A DNA stretch of 64,000 nucleotides from Embleya sp051903075. Its GTDB lineage: Bacteria; Actinomycetota; Actinomycetes; Streptomycetales; Streptomycetaceae. Made by a program: the position numbers and the translations under genes. The stretch is from positions 2,108,001 to 2,172,000 of the forward strand of contig NZ_CP182422.1 of NCBI RefSeq assembly GCF_051903075.1, written 5' to 3'. The notes under the pieces were generated by a model that was not told where the DNA came from, ran no database searches, and saw only the letters and a list, made by a program, of their open reading frames with translations. Below are positions 32,570-39,417 of the stretch, piece by piece (position 1 is the stretch's first letter; each line of letters begins with the position of its first letter).

Positions 32570-34606
32570 ATGGACACGACCTTGAATGATCCGCTCGTCG
32601 GGCGGCTGCTCGACGGTCGATACCGGGTCGATGCCCGAGTTGCCGCAGGTGGCATGGCCACGGTGTACCGGGCGCTCGACACTCGACTCGATCGCGTCGT
32701 CGCCCTCAAGGTGATGCACGCCGGGCTCGCCCAGGACCCCGAGTCCACCCGCCGCTTCATCCTGGAGGCGAAGGCCGCCGCCCGGCTGTCGCATCCCAAC
32801 GTGGTCAACGTCTTCGACCAGGGCACCGACGGCACCGTCGCCTACCTCGCGATGGAATACGTCGAGGGCCGCACGCTGCGCGAACTGCTGCAGGACCTGG
32901 GCAACATGACCCCGCGCGAGGCGTTCGGGGTGCTGGAGCCGATGCTCGCCGCGCTCTCCGCCGCACACCGGGCGGGCTTCGTGCACCGCGACGTCAAGCC
33001 GGAGAACGTACTGATCTCCGACGACGGCGGGATCAAGCTCGGCGACTTCGGGCTGGCCCGCGCGACCACCACGACCGCGACCGCGGCGACCGGCAAGGTC
33101 CTGGTCGGCACGGTCGCCTACCTCGCGCCCGAGCAGGTCGAGCGCGGCGAGTCCACTCCGCGCTCCGACGTGTACGCGGCGGGCGTGGTGCTCTACGAGA
33201 TGCTGACCGGCCGTCAGCCGCACCACGGCGCGACCGCGGTCGAGGTCATCTACAAGCACGTGCACGCCGACGTGCCGCCGCCCTCGCACGCGGTGCCGGG
33301 CCTGTCCACCACGCTGGACACGCTGGTGCGCACGGCCACCGTGCGCGACCCGGAGCAGCGGCCCGGCGACGCGGAGGAGCTGCTCGGTCTGGTCCGCCGG
33401 ACCCGGCACGCGATGCCCGACGCGGAGTTGGACTTCGGCGCGGCGCTGCGCCTGCCGCCGCCGCCCGAGCCGATCAACGACAACGCCACCAGCGTGTTCC
33501 GGGCGGGCGAGGTGATGCTGCCGCCGCATCTGGCGCCGCTCGGATTGAGCGTCGACTCGATGGACGACGAGCAGGCGCGCTACGGCGGGGGCTACGAGGA
33601 GCCCTACTCCGAGGAGCACCAGGTCTACGCGCCGGCCGCCGCCCCGGGCGTGCCGGCCCAGGCCACCGGCGGCGGGTACCCCCACCAGCCGGCGCTGCCC
33701 GGCCGACGGCGCCGGCGCGGGCCGTCGCGGGGCATGCTCGTGCTGGCGGTCGTGCTGCTCGTGGCGGCCGCGATCGGCGGCGGCGCGTGGTGGTACGGCT
33801 CGGGCCGCTACGCGGATGTGCCCGGGGTGTTGAACATGACCCAGGCCGACGCGGAGAAGCGCATCAAGAACGCCGGCCTCAAGGTGCAGTACGTCGGCGA
33901 CGGCGAGTTCAACGAGATCGTCGCCAAGGGCTCGGTGATCTCCACCGACCCGGCCCCCGGCAAGAACGTGACGAGCGGATCGACCGTCAAGGTCAAGCTG
34001 TCCAAGGGCCCGGAGCGGCACCTGGTGCCGGCGCTGGCGAACCTCAAGCTGGAGGACGCGAAGAAGGCACTCGCCGACGCCGCGCTCAAGCCGGGCACCG
34101 AGACCAAGGTGGCCAGCCCCAAGCCGCCGGGCACGGTGGTGGGCAGCACGCCGGCGGCCGGCGAGCAGTTGCAGCGGGACAGCGTGGTCGCCCTGACGGT
34201 CAGCCGGGGCCCGGACACCGTGGTGCCGGACCTGACCGGACTGAGCCTGGACGAGGCCAAGGCCCGGTTCCAGCCCACGACCGGGGTCACCGTCGAGGCG
34301 GACCCGACTCCGCAGTTCTCGGACACCGTGCCGCAGGGTCGGATCATGTCGTTCGTGCCGGGCGTCAACACCAACGTGCAGTACGGCACGAAGATCGTGG
34401 TGGTGCTGTCCAAGGGTCCGGACCTGGTCCAGGTGCCGCCGGTGACGGGGATGAACCCGGACGACGCGGGCCGCGCGCTCCAGGCCGCGGGGTTGCGGGT
34501 CAACAACCGGATGATCCCGCTGATCCCCGCCAACGTGGGCAAGCAGGATCCGGCGGCCGGCTCGATGGTCAAGCGCAACAGCGAGGTCTTCATCTCGAAC
34601 TTCTAG
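32570..34606 (+). CDS. PASTA-domain Ser/Thr protein kinase (PknB/PknL-like)
   Basis: 678 residues. Kinase domain (about 10-270) with GGMATVY loop, K47 (VALKVM), HRD at 139-141, DFG and APEQ. A Pro/Tyr-rich juxtamembrane region, one membrane helix (about 386-406) and four external PASTA repeats follow. PASTA domains sense peptidoglycan fragments or lipid II. The ATG at 32570 was chosen because a TACACT box (32557-32562) ends 7 nt before it, consistent with a leaderless transcript; an upstream in-frame ATG at 32519 adds 17 non-conserved residues. Near the Rv2175c-like gene, as pknL is in M. tuberculosis, although that PknL lacks PASTA repeats from memory. Confidence 0.95.
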   Translation: MDTTLNDPLVGRLLDGRYRVDARVAAGGMATVYRALDTRLDRVVALKVMHAGLAQDPESTRRFILEAKAAARLSHPNVVNVFDQGTDGTVAYLAMEYVEGRTLRELLQDLGNMTPREAFGVLEPMLAALSAAHRAGFVHRDVKPENVLISDDGGIKLGDFGLARATTTTATAATGKVLVGTVAYLAPEQVERGESTPRSDVYAAGVVLYEMLTGRQPHHGATAVEVIYKHVHADVPPPSHAVPGLSTTLDTLVRTATVRDPEQRPGDAEELLGLVRRTRHAMPDAELDFGAALRLPPPPEPINDNATSVFRAGEVMLPPHLAPLGLSVDSMDDEQARYGGGYEEPYSEEHQVYAPAAAPGVPAQATGGGYPHQPALPGRRRRRGPSRGMLVLAVVLLVAAAIGGGAWWYGSGRYADVPGVLNMTQADAEKRIKNAGLKVQYVGDGEFNEIVAKGSVISTDPAPGKNVTSGSTVKVKLSKGPERHLVPALANLKLEDAKKALADAALKPGTETKVASPKPPGTVVGSTPAAGEQLQRDSVVALTVSRGPDTVVPDLTGLSLDEAKARFQPTTGVTVEADPTPQFSDTVPQGRIMSFVPGVNTNVQYGTKIVVVLSKGPDLVQVPPVTGMNPDDAGRALQAAGLRVNNRMIPLIPANVGKQDPAAGSMVKRNSEVFISNF

Positions 34607-34638
34607 GTCCTGTCCGGCGGGGCGACCCGTACGAAGGA

Positions 34639-34677
34639 CGAAGGCCCCGCTCCGACTCGCGTCGGGCGGGGCCTTCG
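34639..34677. terminator. Bidirectional terminator between the PASTA kinase and the sulfite-oxidase-like gene
   Basis: The arms 34639-34656 and 34661-34677 pair over 17 bp with a single bulged T and a TCGC loop. The hairpin lies between two convergent genes and can serve both. Confidence 0.8.
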
Positions 34678-34706
34678 GGCGTGCTCGGGGTCCGGGCGGG
34701 CGCGGC

Positions 34707-35351
34707 TCAGGTCAGCGCGGGGCCCTGGCCGGTCTCCTCCTGGTAGGAGTAGCGCTGCTCCTGCCACGGGTCACCGATGTTGTGGTAGCCCCGCTCCTCC
34801 CAGAAGCCGCGCTTGTCGGCGACCATGTATTCGATCCCGCGCACCCACTTGGGGCCCTTCCAGGCGTACAGGTGCGGCACGATCAGCCGGACCGGGAAGC
34901 CGTGCTCGGCGGTCAGCGGCTCGCCGTTGTGGTGGGTGGCCAGGATCGTCTGGTCGCTCGCGAAGTCGAACATGCGCAGGTTCGAGCTGAAGCCGTACTC
35001 CGCCCACACCATCGCGTGGGTGACCTCCGGCGCGGGCGGGGCGATCTCCATCAGCTTGGCTATGGTCAGCCCGGTCCACTCGTTGCCCAGCATGCTGAAC
35101 TTGGTCACACAGTGGAAGTCGGCGACCACGGTCTCGTGCGGCAGCGCCGAGAACTCGTCGTGGTTCCAGCAGTGCTTCTCCCCCGAGGCGGTCGCGCCGA
35201 AGACGCGGAAGTCCCAGATCTCGGGCTTGAACCGCGGGACGGGTCCGTAGTGCAGAACGGGCCAGCCGCGCTGGATCCGTTGGCCCGGCGGAAGTCGCGG
35301 ATCGCGATCCGGAGCCTCGGTCCCACCTTGTGCCGCTTCCGTATGCCCCAT
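34707..35351 (-). CDS. Molybdopterin-dependent oxidoreductase, sulfite-oxidase fold
   Basis: 214 residues. A single SUOX/Mo-molybdopterin domain. The Mo-ligating cysteine is in DFHCVTKFS; TVVADFH, PEVTHAMVWAEYGFS, LATHHNGEPLTAEHGFPVRL and VPHLYAWKGPKWVRGIEYM match the family. There is no signal peptide or Tat motif, no heme domain and no partner gene, so it is predicted to be cytoplasmic. It resembles the YedY/MsrP-related fold more than full sulfite oxidase. Substrate unknown. It is convergent with the PASTA kinase gene. Confidence 0.9.
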   Translation of the reverse strand: MGHTEAAQGGTEAPDRDPRLPPGQRIQRGWPVLHYGPVPRFKPEIWDFRVFGATASGEKHCWNHDEFSALPHETVVADFHCVTKFSMLGNEWTGLTIAKLMEIAPPAPEVTHAMVWAEYGFSSNLRMFDFASDQTILATHHNGEPLTAEHGFPVRLIVPHLYAWKGPKWVRGIEYMVADKRGFWEERGYHNIGDPWQEQRYSYQEETGQGPALT

Positions 35352-35485
35352 ACCTCACATGGTCCCAGACGCCCCGACCGACTCTCGACCGCCCCTGCCG
35401 GCGCCGAAGCCGCGGACCGACCCGTTTTCCGGCGCCGCCCGGGACGGGCGGGCAGGCGGCGCGCGGCGGGACATGTTCGACATTG

Positions 35486-35504
35486 GAAGGCAAGGCTGCC
35501 CTTC
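35486..35504. promoter_or_regulatory. Possible degenerate iron box before bfr
   Basis: A 19-bp imperfect palindrome beginning GAAGGCAAGGCTGCC, with a central AGGCT like the DmdR/IdeR consensus TTAGGTTAGGCTAACCTAA. Only about 10-11 of 19 positions match, so this is tentative. It lies 118 bp upstream of the bfr start in the 271-bp gap that otherwise shows no gene. Confidence 0.3.
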
Positions 35505-35622
35505 GTGGCGGAAGTGCTACCAAAAGTGACAGGATTCGGAGGAACTCCTGCCCCACGTGTGCCCGGGGTTCCCCCACGTCTCCCATGTTCACAGCCCGTC
35601 CCACACCGGAAGGTGCGTCGCG

Positions 35623-36105
35623 ATGCACAGTGACCCGCAGATCATCGAGCTCCTGAACGAACAGCTCACGGCGGAACTCACCGCGATCAACCAGTACTTC
35701 CTGCACGCGAAGATGCAGGAGCACCGGGGCTACATCAAGCTCGCGGCCTGGACCCGCCACGAGTCGATCGACGAGATGAAGCACGCCGAACGGCTCACCG
35801 ACCGCATCCTGATGCTGGAGGGCCTGCCGAACTACCAGCGCCTGAACGCGCTGCGGATCGGCCAGAACCTGGAGGAGATGTTCCGCGCCGACCTGGCGGT
35901 GGAGATGGAGGCCGTGGAGCGGCTGCGGCGCGGGATCCCGCTGATGCGCGAGAAGGGCGACGTGACGTCGGCCAACATCTTCGAGGAGATCCTGGCCGAC
36001 GAGGAAGAGCACGTCGACTACCTGGAGACGCAGCTCGGCCTGCTCTCCGAGGTGGGCGAGCAGCTCTACATCGCGGGCCTGCTCAAGCAGCCGAACGAGA
36101 GCTGA
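35623..36105 (+). CDS. bfr: Bacterioferritin
   Basis: 160 residues. Iron storage protein that forms a 24-mer with heme between subunits. The ferroxidase ligands are all visible: Glu18 (LTAELTAINQYF), Glu51 and His54 (IDEMKHAERL), Glu94 (AVEMEAVE), and the EEEHVDYLE pair. Met52 of DEMKHAE is the heme ligand. The ATG follows GGAAGGTG. A hairpin (36161-36193) ends the gene, and its partner ferredoxin is next. Confidence 0.96.
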   Translation: MHSDPQIIELLNEQLTAELTAINQYFLHAKMQEHRGYIKLAAWTRHESIDEMKHAERLTDRILMLEGLPNYQRLNALRIGQNLEEMFRADLAVEMEAVERLRRGIPLMREKGDVTSANIFEEILADEEEHVDYLETQLGLLSEVGEQLYIAGLLKQPNES

Positions 36106-36160
36106 CCGGGAGCCGGCCGAGCGCCGAGCGCGAGCCGACCGGGCCCCGGCCGCAAGCGCA

Positions 36161-36193
36161 CGGGTGATCGGGGCTTGTGTCACCGATCACCCG
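36161..36193 (+). terminator. Terminator hairpin after bfr
   Basis: CGGGTGATCGG (36161-36171) and CCGATCACCCG (36183-36193) pair perfectly over 11 bp with an 11-nt loop, 56 bp after the bfr stop. It separates bfr from the promoter of the ferredoxin gene. Confidence 0.7.
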
Positions 36194-36213
36194 GTATTCC
36201 CCCCGGCGAACCC

Positions 36214-36240
36214 TGAGGTTACCCTTACCTAAGTAACCTC
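36214..36240 (+). promoter_or_regulatory. Iron box (DmdR/IdeR type) in the bfd promoter
   Basis: TGAGGTTACCCTTACCTAA (36214-36232) matches 15 of 19 positions of the actinobacterial iron box TTAGGTTAGGCTAACCTAA. It overlaps an exact inverted repeat, GAGGTTAC (36215-36222) and GTAACCTC (36233-36240), with a 10-bp spacer. The sites lie 20-45 bp before the ferredoxin start, so an iron-loaded repressor could block transcription. Confidence 0.7.
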
Positions 36241-36260
36241 GCCGCTGGGGGGAAATCTCC

Positions 36261-36596
36261 GTGTACGTCTGCATGTGCTTCGGTGTCACCGACCGTCAGG
36301 TCAACGACCGGATAGCCGACGGCGCCCGCACCATGCGCGAAATCGCCCAGTCCTGCGGCGGCGCGGGCACCGACTGCGGCCGGTGCGTCAAGAGCATCAC
36401 CGCGATGTTGCCCCGCGACGAGTCCCGACGCCGGCGGCGCGAGCTGTGCGGCGAGGCGGACACCTGCGCGACCGCGTGCGAGAGCACCACCCCGACCGTC
36501 GAGCCCGTCGCGCTGCCGATGCCGACCGTCGTCGCCGCCTCTGCCGCGACCCTGCCCGACAACGTGGTCCCGCTGCGCCGGCACTCCGCCGCCTGA
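36261..36596 (+). CDS. bfd: Bacterioferritin-associated ferredoxin (Bfd)
   Basis: 111 residues. The first 55 carry the Bfd-type [2Fe-2S] binding fold with CMC (C4, C6) and DCGRC (C39, C42 region). It passes electrons to bacterioferritin to release stored iron. The remaining half is longer than the classical 64-residue Bfd, contains more cysteines (LCGEADTCATAC) and then becomes Pro/Val-rich, probably disordered. The GTG at 36261 has a GGGGGGAAA site. The stop abuts the stop of the convergent aldolase gene. Iron control is suggested by the upstream box. Confidence 0.92.
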   Translation: MYVCMCFGVTDRQVNDRIADGARTMREIAQSCGGAGTDCGRCVKSITAMLPRDESRRRRRELCGEADTCATACESTTPTVEPVALPMPTVVAASAATLPDNVVPLRRHSAA

Positions 36597-37622
36597 TCAG
36601 CCCTTCGCCGCCTGCACGATCGCCGTCGCGGCGCGCGCACAACCGGCGGCGTCCACGTCCATGTGGGTGACCAGGCGCACCAGCCTCGGCCCGAACGCCG
36701 ACACCAGCACCCCCGCCGCCCGGCAGCGCTCGGCGATCGTGGCCGCGTCCGGCTGCCGCTCCCCCAGCTCGACCAGCACGATGTTGGTCTCCGGGTCGGC
36801 CACCGCGAAGCCCGCGTCGCGCAGCAGCACGGCCAGCTCCCGCGCGTGCTCGTGGTCCTCGGCCAGCCGCTCGACGTGGTGCTCCACGGCATACCGTCCG
36901 CCCGCCGCGAGAATGCCCGCCTGGCGCATGCCGCCGCCCATCCGGTGCCGCATCCGCCGCGCCTCGGCCTCGTACTCCGCGGGCAGCATCAGCACCGACC
37001 CGGCCGGCGCGCCGAGCCCCTTGGACAGACACACGCTGAGCGAGTCGAACAGCGCCCCATAACCGCGCAGCGGGGTGCCGGTGGCCACGTGCGCGTTCCA
37101 GATCCGCGCGCCGTCGCAGTGCAGCGGCAGGCCGTATCCGCTCACCAGCTCGCGGATCGCGGTCAGCTGCTCCAGCGGGTACACCGAGCCGCCGCCCCGG
37201 TTGTGCGTCTGCTCGACCGCGACCAGGTCGGTGCCGACCGTGTACGGGTTGCCGACCCGGATCAACCGGGCCAGGTCGGCCGGGTCGAGCAGGCCGCGCG
37301 GGCTGAGCGTGGTCCGGGTCTGGACGCCGCCCTGCGCCGACGCCGCGCCGTCCTCGTGCGCGACGATGTGCGCGTCGGCGTCCAGGACCAGCTCGCCGCC
37401 CGCCGGGACGGCCAGCCGTACGGCCAGCTGGTTGGCCATCACGCCGGTCGGCGTGAACAGCGCGAACGGCTGCCCGAACAGGTCGGCGACGTACTCCTCC
37501 AAGGCCCGGACGGTCGGGTCCTCGGCGTAGACGTCGTCGCCCACCTCGGCGGCGGCCATCGCCGCGCGCATCGCGGGGCCGGGCTTGGTGACGGTATCGC
37601 TGCGCAGGTCGGTGAAGGTCAT
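36597..37622 (-). CDS. Threonine aldolase family PLP enzyme
   Basis: 341 residues. It cleaves L-threonine (or allo-threonine) to glycine and acetaldehyde, or acts on related beta-hydroxy amino acids. Marks are LRSDTVTKPGPAMRAAMAAAEVGDDVY, LPLHCDGARIWNA with the PLP-binding Asp, and SVCLSKGLGAPAGS with the Schiff-base lysine. The ATG at 37622 has only a weak ribosome site. It is downstream of the DAHP synthase gene with a terminator hairpin between, so it is probably transcribed separately. Confidence 0.92.
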   Translation of the reverse strand: MTFTDLRSDTVTKPGPAMRAAMAAAEVGDDVYAEDPTVRALEEYVADLFGQPFALFTPTGVMANQLAVRLAVPAGGELVLDADAHIVAHEDGAASAQGGVQTRTTLSPRGLLDPADLARLIRVGNPYTVGTDLVAVEQTHNRGGGSVYPLEQLTAIRELVSGYGLPLHCDGARIWNAHVATGTPLRGYGALFDSLSVCLSKGLGAPAGSVLMLPAEYEAEARRMRHRMGGGMRQAGILAAGGRYAVEHHVERLAEDHEHARELAVLLRDAGFAVADPETNIVLVELGERQPDAATIAERCRAAGVLVSAFGPRLVRLVTHMDVDAAGCARAATAIVQAAKG

Positions 37623-37645
37623 GGCGGCAGCATTACAGACGCCGT

Positions 37646-37681
37646 CGAGGGCGGATCCTCCGGTCGGAGGGTCCGCCCTCG
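37646..37681 (-). terminator. Terminator after the DAHP synthase gene
   Basis: A 16-bp stem with one G-T pair (37646-37661 with 37666-37681, 4-nt loop) just after the stop of the minus-strand aroH-type gene and 24 bp before the aldolase start. Confidence 0.75.
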
Positions 37682-37702
37682 GGGCGTGCGGGTCGGGCCG
37701 GA

Positions 37703-39037
37703 TCAGCTCTTGCGGTACATCTCCGCGACCAGGAAGGCCAGGTCGAGCGACTGGCTGCGGTTCAGCCGCGGGTCGCACGCCGTCTCGTAGCGCTGGTGCA
37801 GGTCGTCGACGAAGATCTCGTCGCCGCCGCCCACGCACTCCGTGACGTCGTCGCCGGTCAGCTCGACGTGGATGCCGCCCGGGTGCGTGCCGAGCGCGCG
37901 GTGCACCTCGAAGAAGCCCTTGACCTCGTCGAGGACGTCGTCGAAGCGACGGGTCTTGTGCCCGCTGGACGCCTCGAACGTGTTGCCGTGCATCGGGTCG
38001 GACACCCACACCGGCTGCGCGCCGGCCGCGGCCACCTTCTCCACCAGGGCCGGGAGGTTGTCCCGGACCTTGCCCGCGCCCATGCGGACGATGAAGGTCA
38101 GCCGGCCCGGGTCGCGGTTCGGGTCGAGCTTGTCGATCAGCGCGAGCGCGTCCTCGGGAGAGGTGGTCGGGCCGAGCTTGACGCCGATCGGGTTGCGGAT
38201 CCGGGAGGCGAACTCGATGTGCGCGCCGTCGAGCTGCCGGGTGCGCTCGCCGATCCACACCATGTGGCCGGACACGTCGTACAGGTCGCCGGTGCGCGAG
38301 TCGACCCGGGTGAGCGCGTCCTCGTAGTCCAGGATCAGCGCCTCGTGGCTGGCGTAGAACTCCACGGTGCGGAATTCCTCGGGGTCGGTCCCGCACGCGT
38401 GCATGAAGCGCATCGCGCCGTCGATCTCGGCCGCGAGCCGCTCGTAGCGCTCGCCGGAGGGCGAGAGCGCGACGAAGTCCTGGTTCCAGGCGTGCACCTG
38501 GCGCAGGTCGGCGTAGCCGCCCGTGGTGAACGCGCGCACCAGGTTCAGCGTGGCCGAGGACGAGTGGTACATGCGCTTGAGCCGCTCGGGATCCGGCATG
38601 CGGGCGGCCTCGGTGAAGGCCAGCTCGTTGACCGCGTCGCCCCGGTAGGACGGCAGGGTCACCCCGTCGCGGGTCTCGGTGCCGCTGGAGCGCGGCTTGG
38701 AGTACTGCCCGGCCATCCGGCCGACCTTGACCACCGGCACCGAGGCCGCGTAGGTCAGCACGACGGCCATCTGCAGCAGCGTCTTGAGCTTGTTCTTGAT
38801 CGCGTCGGCGGTGTTGCCGGCGAAGGTCTCGGCGCAGTCGCCGCCCTGGAGCAGGAACGCTTCGCCCTTGGCCACCGACGCGAGCCGACCACGAAGCTGG
38901 TCGCACTCGCCGGCGAAGACGAGCGGCGGATAGGAACGGAGGTCCGCGAGGGCGGAGCCCAGGGCCTCGTTGTCCGGCCACTCGGGCTGTTGCGCCGCCG
39001 GGAGGGTTCGCCAGGATTCGATGTCGTTCAGGGTCAC
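37703..39037 (-). CDS. 3-deoxy-7-phosphoheptulonate (DAHP) synthase, class II
   Basis: 444 residues. First step of the shikimate pathway: phosphoenolpyruvate plus erythrose 4-phosphate. The class II (plant/actinobacterial) form is clear from PPLVFAGECDQLR, LLQGGDCAETFA, VVKVGRMAGQYSKPR, HPGGIHVELTGDDVTECVGG and DPRLNRSQSLDLAFLVAEM. The GTG at 39037 has no ribosome site, but TAGTCT (39044-39049, minus) ends 6 nt before it, so the mRNA is probably leaderless. It is divergent from the trp leader, and pairs the aromatic entry enzyme with trpE. Confidence 0.95.
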   Translation of the reverse strand: MTLNDIESWRTLPAAQQPEWPDNEALGSALADLRSYPPLVFAGECDQLRGRLASVAKGEAFLLQGGDCAETFAGNTADAIKNKLKTLLQMAVVLTYAASVPVVKVGRMAGQYSKPRSSGTETRDGVTLPSYRGDAVNELAFTEAARMPDPERLKRMYHSSSATLNLVRAFTTGGYADLRQVHAWNQDFVALSPSGERYERLAAEIDGAMRFMHACGTDPEEFRTVEFYASHEALILDYEDALTRVDSRTGDLYDVSGHMVWIGERTRQLDGAHIEFASRIRNPIGVKLGPTTSPEDALALIDKLDPNRDPGRLTFIVRMGAGKVRDNLPALVEKVAAAGAQPVWVSDPMHGNTFEASSGHKTRRFDDVLDEVKGFFEVHRALGTHPGGIHVELTGDDVTECVGGGDEIFVDDLHQRYETACDPRLNRSQSLDLAFLVAEMYRKS

Positions 39038-39212
39038 CGCTCAAGACTAAGCGGAGTGGCAACCCGATTGAGGCCGGCGCCCGGAGAGCGAGACGCGGAA
39101 CATCGGCCCCCGGTGCGCCCGGCGCCCGGCGCGCGCGGCGCGAATCCCCGGGAAGCGGCGAACCCCGCCGGAAAGCGGTGACCCCGCGCGGTCGAGGCAC
39201 TAGGATTCGGGC

Positions 39213-39272
39213 GTGATCGCGATCAGCTTCCATCGGCACTCCTGGTGGCCCGTCCCTGCGGCGGCCCACTGA
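39213..39272 (+). CDS. trpL: trp leader peptide (19 residues, tandem Trp codons)
   Basis: The sequence codes for VIAISFHRHSWWPVPAAAH. Two adjacent Trp codons at residues 11-12 make it a sensor of charged tRNA-Trp. Start is a GTG at 39213; a TAGGAT box (39201-39206) ends 6 nt before it and no Shine-Dalgarno is present, so the leader mRNA is probably leaderless. A terminator-like hairpin follows 26 nt after the stop. Streptomyces trpE genes are known to be controlled by such attenuators; the leader's PAAAH ending is like them from memory. Confidence 0.9.
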   Translation: MIAISFHRHSWWPVPAAAH

Positions 39273-39297
39273 CTTCGCGATCACCCCACGATCCGAC

Positions 39298-39326
39298 GGC
39301 CGCCCGGCAGGGCGGCCCTTTGTTTG
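39298..39326 (+). terminator. trp attenuator hairpin
   Basis: GGCCGCCC (39298-39305) and GGGCGGCC (39310-39317) pair perfectly around GGCA and are followed by CTTTGTTTG, a rare T-rich tract here. When ribosomes stall at the Trp codons of the leader peptide, an alternative fold should prevent this hairpin. It lies 92 bp before the trpE ATG. Confidence 0.85.
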
Positions 39327-39417
39327 TCCCGGACCCGGCGGCGCACCCGCCCGGACCGGACGGACAACCGGCGGATCGCCCGGTCGGGAGGGCGTCTCTC
39401 TCGACCGAGGAGCACCC

